64,000 bases of DNA from the NCBI RefSeq assembly GCF_040054535.1, contig NC_090793.1, positions 18,724,501-18,788,500 of the forward strand. Reading direction: 5' to 3'. The notes under the pieces are model-generated. The model did not search any database and had not been told where the DNA came from. It was given only the letters and a program-made list of their open reading frames with translations. The position numbers were made by a program, and so were the translations under genes. The DNA comes from Antennarius striatus (taxonomy: Eukaryota > Chordata > Actinopteri > Lophiiformes > Antennariidae). Numbering within the stretch: the stretch's first letter is position 1; each line of letters opens with the position of its first letter. This document shows, in pieces, positions 1 to 11,500 of this stretch.

Positions 1-26
1 TGAGAACGTGCCTTTTCCTTGTCCAG

Positions 27-1098
27 ATCACGCTGCCCATACGCGTCTTCAGGCTCATGGGCGTGGAGACAATGATCATGACCAACGCAGCTGGAGGCCT
101 CAACCAGGACTACAAGGTGGGAGACGTGATGATCATCAAGGACCACATCAACTTACCGGGGTTTGCTGGGAACAACCCTCTATCTGGTCCAAATGATGAA
201 AGGTAGGAAAGGAGAAGAACACATGATCCACAGTTTCCTCTGAATTAATAAAGTATCTGTCTGTCTGTCTGGTCTGTCTGTCTATGTAATCATCTTGGTT
301 TGATATTCAAACTTGAAATTTAAAATCTGTAAACAACTTGTATTTCCTGTCATTCTCTCAACGTGAAAGTTTCACCACGATTCACTCAAATAATTAAGAA
401 GAAGCTTTTATTTGTCCCGTGTTGAGGTGTTTAGAGGTCGGTGTTGAGAATCTCTGGTGCGGTGAACAAAAATCAGACATCCTTTATCACCATGAGCCAG
501 TGTATCCACAGATACAGTGTGGACTTTCAGGAATTGTGTAATAAGTGACACAATGGTGTGAATTTCAAGAGTTGGCTAATCTTGACACAACTCACCTCTT
601 CCCGTCAGGTTTGGCCCCCGCTTCCCCTGCATGTCCGACGCCTATGATCGTAAGATGCGACAGCTCACCCTCGATGTGGCGTCTGAGTTGGGCTACAGCG
701 ACTTCTTGCGTGAGGGGGTGTACTGCGTCCTGGGAGGTCCGTCCTTTGAAACCATCGCTGAGTGTCGCATGCTGCACCAACTTGGTGCTGATGCTGTTGG
801 TGAGTGTTGTCTCTCCTAGTATTTTCATTTACATCGGTCTCAGTTGCATCATCGGGCTTCTTGCTTCTTTGTCTTGACTGCAGGGATGAGTACGGTCCAT
901 GAGGTGATTGTCGCCCGTCATGCTGGGATGCGTTGCTTCGCCTTGTCGCTGATCAGCAACCAGGCAGTGATGGACTACGACAGCGAGCAAAAAGCCAACC
1001 ATGCAGAAGTCTTGGAGACGGGAAAGCAGAGGGCCGAGCAACTGCAGAATCTGGTGTCGAACCTGGTGGGCCGCCTGGAACAAAACTCCTGCTGCTGA
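27..1098 (+). CDS. pnp: Purine nucleoside phosphorylase, copy 1 (3' part, exons 4-6; 5' end lies outside the window)
   Basis: Three coding exons are visible: 27-202, 609-799 and 884-1098 (stop TGA at 1096-1098), each with AG/GT borders and the same lengths and phases as copy 2 (176, 191 nt; last exon longer). PNP cleaves inosine and guanosine with phosphate to base and ribose-1-phosphate in cytosolic purine salvage. Family motifs seen: TNAAGGLN in the first exon, GPSFET with the purine-binding Glu in the second, GMSTV, an I-S-N-x-x-x-MDY stretch holding the purine-site Asn, and the conserved NH in ANHAEVL in the last. Two differences from copy 2 are STVHEV instead of STVPEV, and Ser instead of Thr before the purine-site Asn. 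The protein ends in two cysteines. Exons 1-3, including the phosphate-binding loop, lie left of base 1. The orthologue number among fish pnp4/5/6 cannot be decided here. Confidence 0.93.
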
Positions 1099-1369
1099 TG
1101 ATACTGATACTGACACTATCAACCGCTGTAGCTGTAGCTGTAGCTTTAGCTGCAGCTTTACAATTTGTTAATTATCTTAAAGTATGTCTTAATTTATGTA
1201 ATAGTATGATAATACTTTTAGAAAAAAAATTGAAGAAATAGGTCACTTGGGATATTTACCTAATCTTCCATGCTTTGTCTTTACTTGAGAACATATTAAG
1301 TTGTTTGTTATCTTTTACAGGTACTCTTCTAAAAAATGCACAATTGTATGACTATGGGTCTGATTTTAA

Positions 1370-1375
1370 AATAAA
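1370..1375 (+). promoter_or_regulatory. Polyadenylation signal of pnp copy 1
   Basis: AATAAA lies about 270 nt after the stop codon. The following sequence (ATGTCTCAACTTGAA) resembles that after the AATAAA of copy 2, so the 3' UTR end is shared between the paralogues. Confidence 0.6.
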
Positions 1376-1450
1376 ATGTCTCAACTTGAAGATGAACTGG
1401 TTTTATTACATCACTGCTTTATTCTAATTGTCAGTGTTCGCGTCTTTGTT

Positions 1451-1516
1451 CATCCTACCCTGGAAGTAGGTCAGGGTAAGTCGCGGGATGTTGCAGTCTG
1501 ACTACCTTGGTTCTTG
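1451..1516 (+). repeat. Fragment of Helitron-like repeat (3' end)
   Basis: This stretch matches the 3' ends of the elements at 38739-39081 and 63407-63881. Shared features are a TAGGTCAGGGTAA block, a GCAGTCTGACT hairpin region and the terminal CTTGGTTCT. It ends CTTG where the longer copies end CTAG, and it lacks the 5' part. Confidence 0.55.
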
Positions 1517-1641
1517 TTATCATGTTACTTTCGACCAAGAAATACTCAATACTTGATTATGAGTGGTGTACATGTAAAAAAAAAAAAAGAAGGACTTCCC
1601 ACTCTGTAGGATGTAAAGAAATTGCCATGAATCATCTACAT

Positions 1642-2309
1642 CAGCGGTCCCCAACCTTTTTTGCGCCACAGACCGGTTTCATCTACGACAATATTTTGAC
1701 AGACCGGCCTTCATTCCCTCGATAATCGTTAACGACACCAGGACAGCTGTAGTCTAATAATAAATCATCCGTAGGAGAAATACTGATCATTTCCAATAAA
1801 AAAAGTGGACAAGTCAATCAAATAATAATAATTACAATCATGAGAATTAGTGTCATTGTCTCATAATTACAATCATGAGACAATGACCCCTGAAGTGTGT
1901 TCTAGACGTCCGGTCTACTCCGCAGTTTGGTTTTCTTTACGGTCACTGCAGAAAATCCCGCTTCACAGAGACAGGAGGTTGGAAATGGAAGCAGGGTTTT
2001 TGATACTTTTTGTGCGATCTCAGGATAATCTGCCTTGATTTTAATCCAGAACACTGGCGCGGTTGTGGGCGCTTAATTTAGGGTTAAACCTGTCACGTGA
2101 CCGAGACAGGTTCCTGTCAAGCGGGACAGACGCACGCATTCGTCTGTGCGTCATTCTGCACAGACGTCACTTTTCAACATAAAACATCTTTCAGACTCCG
2201 ACATAAATAAAACGGAAGTAATGTAAATTATTTTTTCTTTCTGTGCGGCCCGGTACCAAATGTCCCACGGACAGGTACCGGTCCGCGGCCCAGGGGTTGG
2301 GAACCTCTG
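1642..2309. mobile_element. Non-autonomous hAT DNA transposon with intact 8-bp target-site duplication
   Basis: Terminal inverted repeats begin CAGCGGTCCCCAACC on the left and, reverse complemented, CAGAGGTTCCCAACC on the right. The element is flanked by the direct repeat ATCTACAT at 1634-1641 and 2310-2317. An 8-bp duplication with T at position 2 and A at position 7 is the hAT superfamily pattern. It is about 668 bp with no transposase reading frame. Confidence 0.85.
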
Positions 2310-2318
2310 ATCTACATC

Positions 2319-2640
2319 ACATATGTCAAAGTCAAGGCCCGCGGGACAGACCTGGCCCGTGATTAATTATTTATGGCCCGCGGGATGATTTTTAATTACT
2401 ATTAGAACAGGCCCGCAAGCCGCATCCGCCTACTGGTGTTTTACACGCACAAACACTACATTCCCCACAATGCAACGGTGGCGGAAGTCATGCAAGCGCA
2501 GCAAGACGACTTCGGTTTCATTGTTTAACAGCAGTCAGAGCGAAGGTTGGATTTAGTTACCCCCCCCCCCCCCCTCAGAAATGGATAAAAGGAAGGTGGA
2601 CGCTGAGAGCAGGGGTTTCAAGGCAGGTGGGGGTCACAAT
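2319..2640 (+). mobile_element. Remnant of a second hAT-like element (5' end with start of a decayed ORF)
   Basis: The sequence begins with a TGTCAAAGTCAAGGCCCGCGG block typical of hAT elements whose ends contain repeated GGCCCG motifs. After a poly-C run comes ATG at 2581, encoding MDKRKVDAES, which resembles the start of hAT-type transposase and GTF2I-repeat-like proteins. The frame then degenerates. No 3' end or duplication was identified, so the class is inferred from the motifs alone. Confidence 0.45.
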
Positions 2641-4390
2641 ATTTCTCTCTAATGAAGCTGAAGGTGCTGTGACCCCTGAATGACCCCCAGACCCCTGAAT
2701 GAACCCTGACCACGACCATTGATGAACTTATGAAAGATGAGACACCTGCAAACATCAGGCTCAGCCTCAGACAAGTGAGCCTCACACAGCAGTAACGTAT
2801 TGTCACTTTTAAATTCAGCTAAATTTTTACGTTTGTTTCTACAACATGTGATGTCTCCTTAAAGGAAGTACTGTTTTGTCTGTGTGCCATAAGTTTTTGT
2901 ATTTTATTTATATTTATTTCAGTTGAATGGACTCAGATAAGAGCCATAGAAAGACTACAACTGATTTGATTTACATGAATTTCTTTTATTTATTTATCTA
3001 TTTTATTTTACTATTTAAAAGCAGTGATTGGTAGGATTATAGAGCAGCATGATAATGTGTCTTTCTGTTTGGTTCCCTCCTCCCAAAGCTTAACCACCCT
3101 TCAGTCCTGGCTCCGCCCATTCCACCTGTTCCATCCCCGGCTCCTGATTGGTGCAGCGTGTTCTCCAATCCCAGGTCCTCAATCAGAGCAGGAGCCCTCA
3201 AATCATCTTCAGCTGTTCAGACTGAGGGGGGGGGCTGTTTTCTCACAGACAGTCTGCCTTGTTTGCTCCTGCAAGATACGATGTTTTAATCAAATTTGTG
3301 ACCACATTGTGGAAGAGTGGGCCGAGTTAGTCCCCTGCCGATTGCAGGCAGGCAGTGGATTGTGTGTTTTTTTTGTACAACTGTAATTAGATTGCTGTGT
3401 GGGTTTTGTTTTCACTTGTAATTCACAAGACAAATTCAGTGGTCCTCTTGTGGTTATATTTGTTTGAGCATCATCTTTTGACCCTTTTTGTTAATTTTGA
3501 AAACCTTTACCCTGTCCAGGTATCTAAAATAATCTTGTGTTTATTAAATATTTTTATGTTAGACCTTTTACATCGGTTTCTTCTTGTTACAACTCTTTCT
3601 AACGAGCTGGGTTGTAACAGCGATCCATCCTGGAACTGGTGGATCATGTAGAGCAGTGGTCCTCAAGCTAAGGCCTGCGGGCCGGACACGACCCCCTGAA
3701 CAGTACCAGAAGAAGCCACTCCATATCACTTAGTTGGCTTTCTTGTTTCTGGTTTTCACAGGGAAGTTGATGAGAGAGAGATGAAAAGAGTCTAAGAGCT
3801 CCTGGACCCGACAGAAGGGTCGGTCAGTCCAACAGGAAGTTAATGTCCAAGACGGTTTTCTCTGTGAAGATCCCAGAGAGGGTTCTTTGATTCTTATCTA
3901 TGTAATAGTTTTCTGCATCCTGTTCATTCAGTCTACTAGTAGATGTTACTTCATGTTAGTAAAATATCAGCAGCTTCAGTAGTGTTTTTTCTAATTTATC
4001 ACATTAGTAGGATCAAGTTTTTGGGAAGAAGAACCTATATTACCTACAAACCTGAACCTGATCGAACGTTCTTCGCCTGGCGGCAGCAACACATTCTTTC
4101 TACCAAAAAACACATTAATATTATTGACAGCAGCAAAATGTCAGCTGTTTTTTGTTTTGGGCTCCATAACCCTTTCTTTATATACTACACACAACGCGGA
4201 GGGGACACGGCCCCCCCCGGGCCTCGTTACTGCGAGACACAGTTTTGATCCAGAACCTGCAGCGCTGGGTTGGGACTGTGACACCGAGGGCTCATCGTTA
4301 CAGGCTAACCCACCACGCTACCGATTCCTTCACACTCAGACCTTTTCTCCGCGTGTATTTGTCTTCGTCATTCAGGAAAAATCCTGAAAA
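2641..4390. other. Gene-free spacer with unclassified repeat-like sequence
   Basis: No exon-like sequence with flanking splice sites was found. A CAGTGGTCCTCAAGCTAAGG block starting at 3654 looks like the left terminus of another hAT-type element, but no right end was found. The C-rich block at 3070-3230 looks repeat-derived but was not classified. Confidence 0.4.
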
Positions 4391-4394
4391 AGGA

Positions 4395-4620
4395 TGGGAG
4401 GAGTGGAATTTGAACCTATAATGTCTGCACACCTGCTTAGCACCTTAACAGGCTGTGCTACCTGACTCCACTCACAGGATGTGGTTGGATGTTGTATTTA
4501 TTATTTACAACACTACAGAGAAAATCTAAAGTCAGAAGCTGGGATTTGAACCCATAACCTCAGATCTGAGTTTCTCCTCTCATCTCTCTGAGCTAAACCT
4601 TCAGCTGCTGGGATTTAGTT
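4395..4620 (-). repeat. Two tRNA-like sequences (tRNA-derived repeats or tRNA pseudogenes)
   Basis: Read on the - strand there are two B-box-like sites: GGTTCAAATTCC near 4396-4415 and GGTTCAAATCCC near 4540-4555. Each is preceded about 45-55 nt upstream by an A-box-like stretch (GTAGCACAGCC and TTTAGCTCAGAGAG). Neither folds into a full cloverleaf: the T or acceptor stems are broken. They are better read as tRNA-derived SINE or pseudogene sequence than as working tRNAs. Confidence 0.35.
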
Positions 4621-4724
4621 TGGAACTTGTGTTTATGGGGTTCACAGGTGGAGGAAACACGACCAAAACAGTTCTGTAACCACATTAAGAACCAATTCCC
4701 CACTACAATGACCTCCTGGGTGTG

Positions 4725-4904
4725 TCCTCTCACCCCCCTTCATACCTATGCTTTTAACTTTAACCCAACTATGCGCATGTTTTTGGAACCACCAGACACG
4801 TGGAGAACATGCAAACTCCTCACAGAGAGGCCCTCAGTGGGGTTTGAACCCCGGACCTCCTGGCTGTGAGGCGACAGCGTTACCGCTGCGCCACCGTGCT
4901 GCCC
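4725..4904 (-). repeat. SINE-like interspersed repeat
   Basis: On the - strand it begins GGCAGCACGGTGGCGCAGCGG, carries a GGTTCAAACCCC B box, then TTTGCATGTTCTCC and AAAACATGCGCAT. This is the layout of the very common fish repeat found between genes. A related + strand copy is at 6022-6262 and a tail-only copy near 26250. Confidence 0.7.
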
Positions 4905-5369
4905 TGATGAGACGACGAGGACGACTTGAAGAACAATTCACGCTTCCAACAACACTTCTTTTTACTGCCTGCACTGTGTAACTGGACTAACTTCTGCTTT
5001 ATTTGAAAATGTTTGAACCTTCTTCCTGCTTTTGACCAGCAGATTTAACCCACGACTTTCTGGAAGACAATAAACTCACCCCAGGCCATCCGCTAATGCA
5101 CTAAAACACACCCTGCTGAAAGGGACAGCAGTACTGATGCCCATTTAGTTACTTTTAGTTACATTTACATTTACATCGCCACTATTGAGACGCTTTGATG
5201 TGGCTGACGTTCCAACTGTGACCAAAGACTTTAATGGTTTCCTTGACATTTGATCTTCAACTGATTCTCAAAGCCCACAGAAAGTAATATCTCCTTTCAT
5301 GTTGTTCATATAAACCCTACTGACGTGGCATAACTTAAATCATTCCATTGATAAAGAGGTTCAGACAAC

Positions 5370-7704
5370 ATGTCTGAGGAACAACCAGTAGCCGGCAACC
5401 CTACCCAACAGTAAGGATTGCCATATTTATATTTCTTCTTCGGTTGAGTTCAGTATTTTAGAGGATCTCTGAGGCAACACTCGACGGTTTATCAATGACA
5501 TCAGGGTTAGTTAAATTTACGTATGATTTTACTGGGAGTCAATTCCTGAGTTTCACAACAGGGGGCATCACCACTGTCGAGACGCATTGATGTGGCTTGA
5601 CGTTCAACTGTCATCAAAGACTTCACTGTATGATGTTTTCATGACATTTTATCTTAAAAGTGATTTTCAAAGCCCACAGATCAAAGTAATATCTCCTTCC
5701 ATGTTCATATAAAAACCTACTGACATGACAAATAAGCCATTCCATTGACAAAAAGATTCAGAAAACATGTCTGAGGAACAACCACTAGCCGGCAACCCAA
5801 CCCACCAGTAAGGATTGCCATATTTATATTTCTTCTTCAGTTGAGTTCAGTATTTTACAGTATTTCCGAGTTCATTATGAGCATGTGAAGGCAACACTCG
5901 ACGGTTTAGGGTCAGTGAACTCTGTCTCCTTAGCAACTGAATAACAAACTGCAGCGATGGCTGGAGTTTGTTGTTCAGAGTTTGCTGTCGCTGCGCGGCA
6001 AGATAGTTTCAGGTTCAAGTTTCATTCTGTGCAGTTTGTATGTTCTCCCTGCGTCTTAGTGGGCTCTATCTGGGTTGTCCGGCTCCCTCCCACCTCCAAA
6101 AAGCATGCACTTCAGGTGAATGGGTCGGTCTCAAATTGTCCGTAGGTGTGAGTGTGTGCATGCGTGTCTTTCATGTGGCTCAGCGGTGCACCGGCATGCA
6201 CTCTGCCTCCAAATCTGCTGGGAAACGCTCTAGCAACCCCTCAACATGCAATAAATAATAATGCAATGGGAGTCAATTCCTGAGTTACACAACAAGGGGG
6301 TACCGCAAATACTGAGACGTCAACTGACGTTCAAACTGCCATCAAAGACTTTACCTTGATGTTTTTATTATTCTCGCCCTAAGCCCGATGATTTGCTCCA
6401 GCAACGCCTTTGATTTGATGTTTCATCAAATTAACATGAAACATTGTTTGAACATTTAAGACAAAGAAAACTTTTAGCTCCAGTGAAACGACTTTGTGTC
6501 AGTGTGTGCACACAGTATCCATGTGCAAACACACATGACCGAACATTTGTTTTTTATGTGACTCTTAGGAATAGCTACGAGGACTGTCAGGCTGCAGCTG
6601 ATTGGCTGCAATCGCAGACAGATGTACGACCCACTGTGGGAATCGTGTGCGGTTCAGGCCTGGGGGGGCTCGCAGATATGGTTGAGGACCCTCAGATCTT
6701 CAAGTACAGCGACATTCCCAACTTCCCACAGAGCACAGGTATGCGCAGAATCCAAGTGTCTGGGAAAATACAGCTGTTATCGTGTTTGTGTGTGCTTGAG
6801 AGTGCTCATTGTGCGTTTGTATTTCAGTGCATGGTCATGCAGGACAGCTGGTGTTTGGGACGCTAAAAGGGAAGTCATGTGTTTGCATGCAGGGGAGGTT
6901 CCACTTCTACGAGGGGTACTCCCTTCACAAGGTGAGTAGGTAAAAAAAACAACTGCACCAATCAGGTAAACAAATGCCATTCAAAGTATTGTGTCGTGCA
7001 CAATTGCTATCCCTGATACTAACAGTCCCTTTGCATTGTGGGACGTTACAAACACGCCTTTCCCTTTTCCTTGTCCAGGTCACGCTGCCCATACGCGTCT
7101 TCAAGCTCCTTGGCGTGGAGACAATGATCATGACCAATGCAGCTGGAGGCCTCAACGACGACTACAAGGTGGGAGACATAATGATGATCATCGACCACAT
7201 CAACTTCCCAGGGTTTGCTGGAAACAACCCACTATTTGGACCAAACGATGAAAGGTAGTGGAGTAGAGTTTCCTTCAGGATCAATAAGGTATCTGTTGGG
7301 TTGTTTGTCCGTCTGTTGGCTAATCTGGACACAACACGCCTCTTACCCGTCAGGTTCGGCCCCCGCTTCCCCTGCATGTCTGACGCCTATGATCGAAAGC
7401 TGCGAGACCTGACCATCGATGTGGCGTGTGAGTTGGACTACAATCACATCCTGCGTGAGGGGGTGTACTGCGTCGTGGGAGGTCCGTCCTTCGAAACCAC
7501 CACAGAGTCTCGCATTCTGCACCAGCTCGGTGGTGACGCTGTCGGTGAGTGTGTGTCCTTCCCTCACACACACATTTCTACTTGTTTCAGTGGAGTTTTG
7601 TAGCTGTACCTCAAACTTTAAGTGTTCATACTTAATGGAGGATTTTTTTCTTCATTTCATCAATGAAACATATTAATAATGATAACAGTAAAATCATGAT
7701 GATG

Positions 7705-7799
<95 letters not shown>

Positions 7800-8271
7800 C
7801 TTAGACGTATTCTGTTGACCGAAAATTAGCTGGCAATTATTTTTTACTGAAGAAAACATTGAAAACATGTCGTTTTTAAATCATTAGTCTTTAAAACCAC
7901 TGTACAGTATAACCAAAGAGAAGCAGAAGAATACATGCATGCACACACAGGCACACGCGCACACACACACACACACACACGCGCACACACACACACACAC
8001 ACACACGCATACAGAACAAACACTAGATCGGGCCTATCATCCAGCTTCTCTCGTCTTTGTCCTGGCTGCAGGGATGAGTACGGTCCCCGAGGTGATTGTC
8101 GCCCGTCACGCTGGGATGCGTTGCTTAGCCCTGTCGCTGATCACCAACATGGTAGTGATGGACTACGACAGCGAGCAAAGGGCCAACCACGAGGAAGTCT
8201 TGGAAACAGGAAGGCAGAGAGCCGAACAACTGCAGAATCTGGTGTCGAACGTGGTGGGCCGGATGGATTAA
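5370..8271 (+). CDS. pnp: Purine nucleoside phosphorylase, copy 2 (complete)
   Basis: Six coding exons: 5370-5410, 6569-6738, 6828-6931, 7079-7254, 7354-7544 and 8072-8271 (stop TAA). They sum to 882 nt, giving 293 residues against 289 in the human enzyme. Active-site features in order are the phosphate loop GSGLGGL (exon 2), [10 protein letters not shown] and the GRFHFYEGY segment with the phosphate Arg and His (exon 3), TNAAGGLN (exon 4), GPSFET with the purine-binding Glu (exon 5), then [11 protein letters not shown]-x-x-x-MDY and the conserved His in ANHEEVL (exon 6). All key residues are present, so the protein should be active in cytosolic breakdown and salvage of inosine and guanosine. 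The start at 5370 gives MSEEQPVAG; an equivalent exon at 5767-5807 could replace it. Introns share sequence with copy 1, so the pair arose by tandem duplication. Confidence 0.94.
5767..5807 (+). CDS. pnp: Alternative (duplicated) first coding exon of pnp copy 2
   Basis: ATG at 5767 starts [14 protein letters not shown]. The exon is 41 nt, ends in the same phase as exon 5370-5410 and is followed by the same donor (gtaaggattgcc). Splicing to 6569 keeps frame, so either exon gives a full-length enzyme differing at two residues. It is a product of the tandem duplication at 5155-6360. Which copy is transcribed cannot be seen from sequence. Confidence 0.7.
6022..6262 (+). repeat. SINE-like interspersed repeat inside the duplicated pnp 5' region
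   Basis: Contains GCAGTTTGTATGTTCTCCC, GGCTCCCTCCCACCTCCAAA, GCATGCACTTCAGGTGAAT and TGTCCGTAGGTGTGAGTGTG, the central and tail blocks of a common fish SINE, followed by AATAAATAATAATGC. The tRNA-like head is missing or degraded. Confidence 0.65.
7704..7796. repeat. (AAT)n microsatellite in the last intron of pnp copy 2
   Basis: About 30 near-perfect ATA/AAT units. Confidence 0.95.
7944..8006. repeat. (AC)n microsatellite in the last intron of pnp copy 2
   Basis: Interrupted CA repeat with CGCA variants, ending about 65 nt before the exon 6 acceptor. The same intron opens with a short GTGAGTGTGTGT run. Confidence 0.95.
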
Positions 8272-8510
8272 GACTAACAACTGATACTGAGCCTGGGACT
8301 AACTGCTATAGCTGTACCTGTAGCTTTACTATTTGTTCATTGTTCTAAATTTAGTTTGTTCGAACGTATAAACATGACAGTGTTTTCTGAAACAATCTGA
8401 GGAAATGGGTCACTTGGGATATTTACCATATTTTCCAGAAGCCACTGAGTTGTCTGTTATATTTTACTGGTACTCTCTAAAAAAAACTGTTTGACTGTGG
8501 TTCTGATTAC

Positions 8511-8516
8511 AATAAA
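8511..8516 (+). promoter_or_regulatory. Polyadenylation signal of pnp copy 2
   Basis: AATAAA lies about 240 nt after the stop and is followed by ATACCTCAACTTGAAAAT, conserved with the end of copy 1. Confidence 0.6.
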
Positions 8517-8539
8517 ATACCTCAACTTGAAAATAATCT

Positions 8540-11500
8540 GGTTTTAATTGTGCTGTATATTTGGTAAAATACAATATCATATCCTATTCTGTTGAGACTG
8601 CTGACTCACAGTGATTAGTAAACTCCACATACACAATGAATGAACACAATACACAATGAAAGGCAGTTATTTCAAGAGGTAAAATGAATTGGAAGTGGAA
8701 CATTTTTAGAAGGCTTGTCAGATCCCCTAAGACAATGTCAGTCTCCAGCTCACTTGTGCAGCTCTGCCAAGAGCAGCCCTAACATGTCGGCATCTGTTAC
8801 TTCTGGTGTGATTTGTGGTTAGACTGGAATTATCCTGTTGCGTCAGTGGAACGTCCTCGTTCAAAAGCTGCTTTCATCATCCCGTTTGAAGGATTTCTTC
8901 CTATATGGTGGAAAATTACAAAATAATCGTGTTCTTTGATTTCTTGAAACAAGCATGAATTTATGTCGTTTTATGCAAACCTCTTCCTGTAGGTGGCCAG
9001 AAATTAACAAAATGATAATACTGTAGTATATAGAAGGATTAAGCATTTCAATACAATTGTGGAACTTGACATATTTTAAACACACCTATCTATCTTTGCA
9101 TATTCTGGATTGTTGACTATCTTTTTAATGGTGTGCTTTAAATCTTTCCAAACTCAGTTTTGTGTCCAGCACCTTAGGAAGTGGACTGATCTTGTTAATG
9201 TTTTTTTTCTATGGTGTTGAAAAACCTATAATACCATTTTTTCTACAATATTCCTTATGGTGACAAAGGTCTGAAAACAATTCACTGCATGAGTTTGTTT
9301 GTTTTTTGCAATGACATCTCTCAAATTTATAACTTGGTTGTTTAATTTTAAGTTCTACTGATCCAGTCCATCCTGTTGTAATGAACACTCACCTGTTAGA
9401 AAATAACCCTAGAGTGAAGGTGTGTCAGTATAATGTGTACTTTTAGGTGTAATTTGAATGTGAATTTAATGACGAGGGAGGTTAGAAGAAATGACAGAGG
9501 GGTAAAATAAACTTGATGGCAAATGGGAAGCAGAAACAAAGAAGAGTGAGATCAGTTCTAGGCCTGATTTTACAGGTTATTTGCAGTCTATTCATTCTAC
9601 AGATCCGTCTGGTCATTTTAGTCTTCAAGCTCTCCCTCTGACAAGCTCTGCTCACACCTTTACAGCCTTCCAATTATTTCTGGAAGCACGACTTTAAACT
9701 GCAGCTTCCTGCCCTCATGAAACAGTTGGATTCTTTGGAATGCTTGGAGAACTTGCAGTAACGTCCAGTTTGGAAATCTTTAAGAGATTTATGGGACAGA
9801 TGTGACAGATTAAGAGACATTGAGCATCATCTGTATTGTTGTTCATTTTTATCATTTGACTTTATTGTTTTGTGGGTTGATATTCTGTTGATCTGCAATG
9901 TCAAATTTAATATTTCAGTTAATGAATACACGGTTACAATGAGCAGAGCTCACACAGGCACTTTAGGCAGCCGGGTGGCCCTCTGGGGTCCTTAAAGAAG
10001 GCGCCGGCAATTGTACCACATTCAGTATATAATGATAGCCTGCGACGTGCAGTGAAGTGGCTAATGCTCACATGGCTCTTTCCCATTGCCTTTGAAGTAA
10101 AGGAATAATTAAAAACTCATGCATGCCTGGAATCCATTTATTACATCCAAGTGTGCAACGTATGGATCCAACACAGACGTTTTCTCAGTGACTCAAAAGG
10201 AAACTAAAGCTGTTTCTGTTTAAACTCAGGATCAGGATGGAATGAAAAAAATGTTGAATAGAGGTTGGTGGATATTTAATTTAAATTTTTTTTTATTATT
10301 TAGGACTTCAATAATTCTTTGATGAATATGATTCATAATTCCTTCTTCATTTAAATTATTTATATAAATAAAAATAAAAGTAAAAATAAACATAAAAATT
10401 TAATTAAAATTATTATTTAGAACTTCAATCATTCTCTGATGAACATAGTATACTGAATACAAAGAACACAAGTTTCTGTTCAAGAACAGACGTTCTTGTT
10501 CTAACTAGAAGGGGGGATCGGAGGGAGTCACCAGTCTCGGGAGAGTCCGGTCATTTTGGGGGTGTTGAAGTCAAGAGAGACGGTATGTGTGATGCTGCAG
10601 GTGAGATGAGATCTGAAAATCATAATGGTTTGAGGTTTTATCAGTAACTCTTCCACTTATCATCCATGCTTACCTCCCTATTTCTTTCCTACCCCCCCCC
10701 CTCCCTACTGTCTGCTGGTTCCCACTGTCTTAGCCAAAACATATTCATTGCCACTTGCCATCTTCCTCCTCAGCCTCATTCACAAAGAAGAAGGGTGAAG
10801 AAAAGAGTTTCCATGACACTCAGACTCGAGTGTTTAGAGCCTTTCGAGGTTGTGAGAAATTTCTGAGCTATCTTTTTTCAGCTAATGACTGGCTTTAGAT
10901 ATCAGAACATACTGTACTGACTGGTGCATGAAGGAGAAGGACAGCCGAGTCAGCACAAACTGACATCAATAAACTTACTTTCTGGTTTGAGACTGATAAA
11001 CCTTGGGGGGGTCGTGCAGCTGCTGGATCTACACAGGGATGTTAAAACATGTAAATGATGACTGACACAGGAATGTGTTGGAAAAGTGTCAGTTCAGCTC
11101 CCATGAGAGATCGTTCATTGAAAACCCTCCTGAGATGATAAATTAAAGGCAATGACATGTTATTCTGTAGTTACAAACACCAAATACAAAATTCAATAAT
11201 ATCCAACACAACTATTGTGTAAGTAACGCATCTAAAGTGTTATTTTTGCAATAATGGTAAAAAAAATATATCATTTATTTGGCAACTTCAACACATTAAC
11301 CTCTTCTTTCTGCAGAGAAGCTTTACCAACATGGAGCTTCAATAGACTAAACTGACAGAGAAAGAAAAGGCCTCAGGTTCACATCATTCTTGCCTGACAG
11401 CTTTTCCAAAACAGTGATAGTTTTTGACACGCTGCCAAACACACACTCTGCTACTGGTGTACCGGTCTTCAACTATTTTGATTATGGAATAATCAAATGA

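Larger units (their letters stand above)
5155..6360 (+). repeat. Local tandem duplication covering the first exon of pnp copy 2
   Basis: Three units are recognisable. Unit 1 (about 5171-5530) and unit 2 (about 5531-6265) each contain a GAGACG...GATGTGGCT...GACGTTC...CAAAGACTT block, an ATATCTCCTTYCATGTT block, the ATG exon with its donor, a CCATATTTATATTTCTTCTTC block and GGCAACACTCGACGGTTTA. Unit 3 (about 6266-6360) keeps only the first block. Units 2 and 3 both start with GGGAGTCAATTCCTGAGTT. A SINE sits inside unit 2. The two ATGs are 397 bp apart. Confidence 0.85.

Noticed and set aside
4395-4620. Functional tRNA genes
   Set aside because: Acceptor and T stems do not pair over their full length, so no intact cloverleaf could be drawn.
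7632-7868. Open frame encoding a long poly-isoleucine peptide (- strand)
   Set aside because: It is translation of the (AAT)n microsatellite in a pnp intron.
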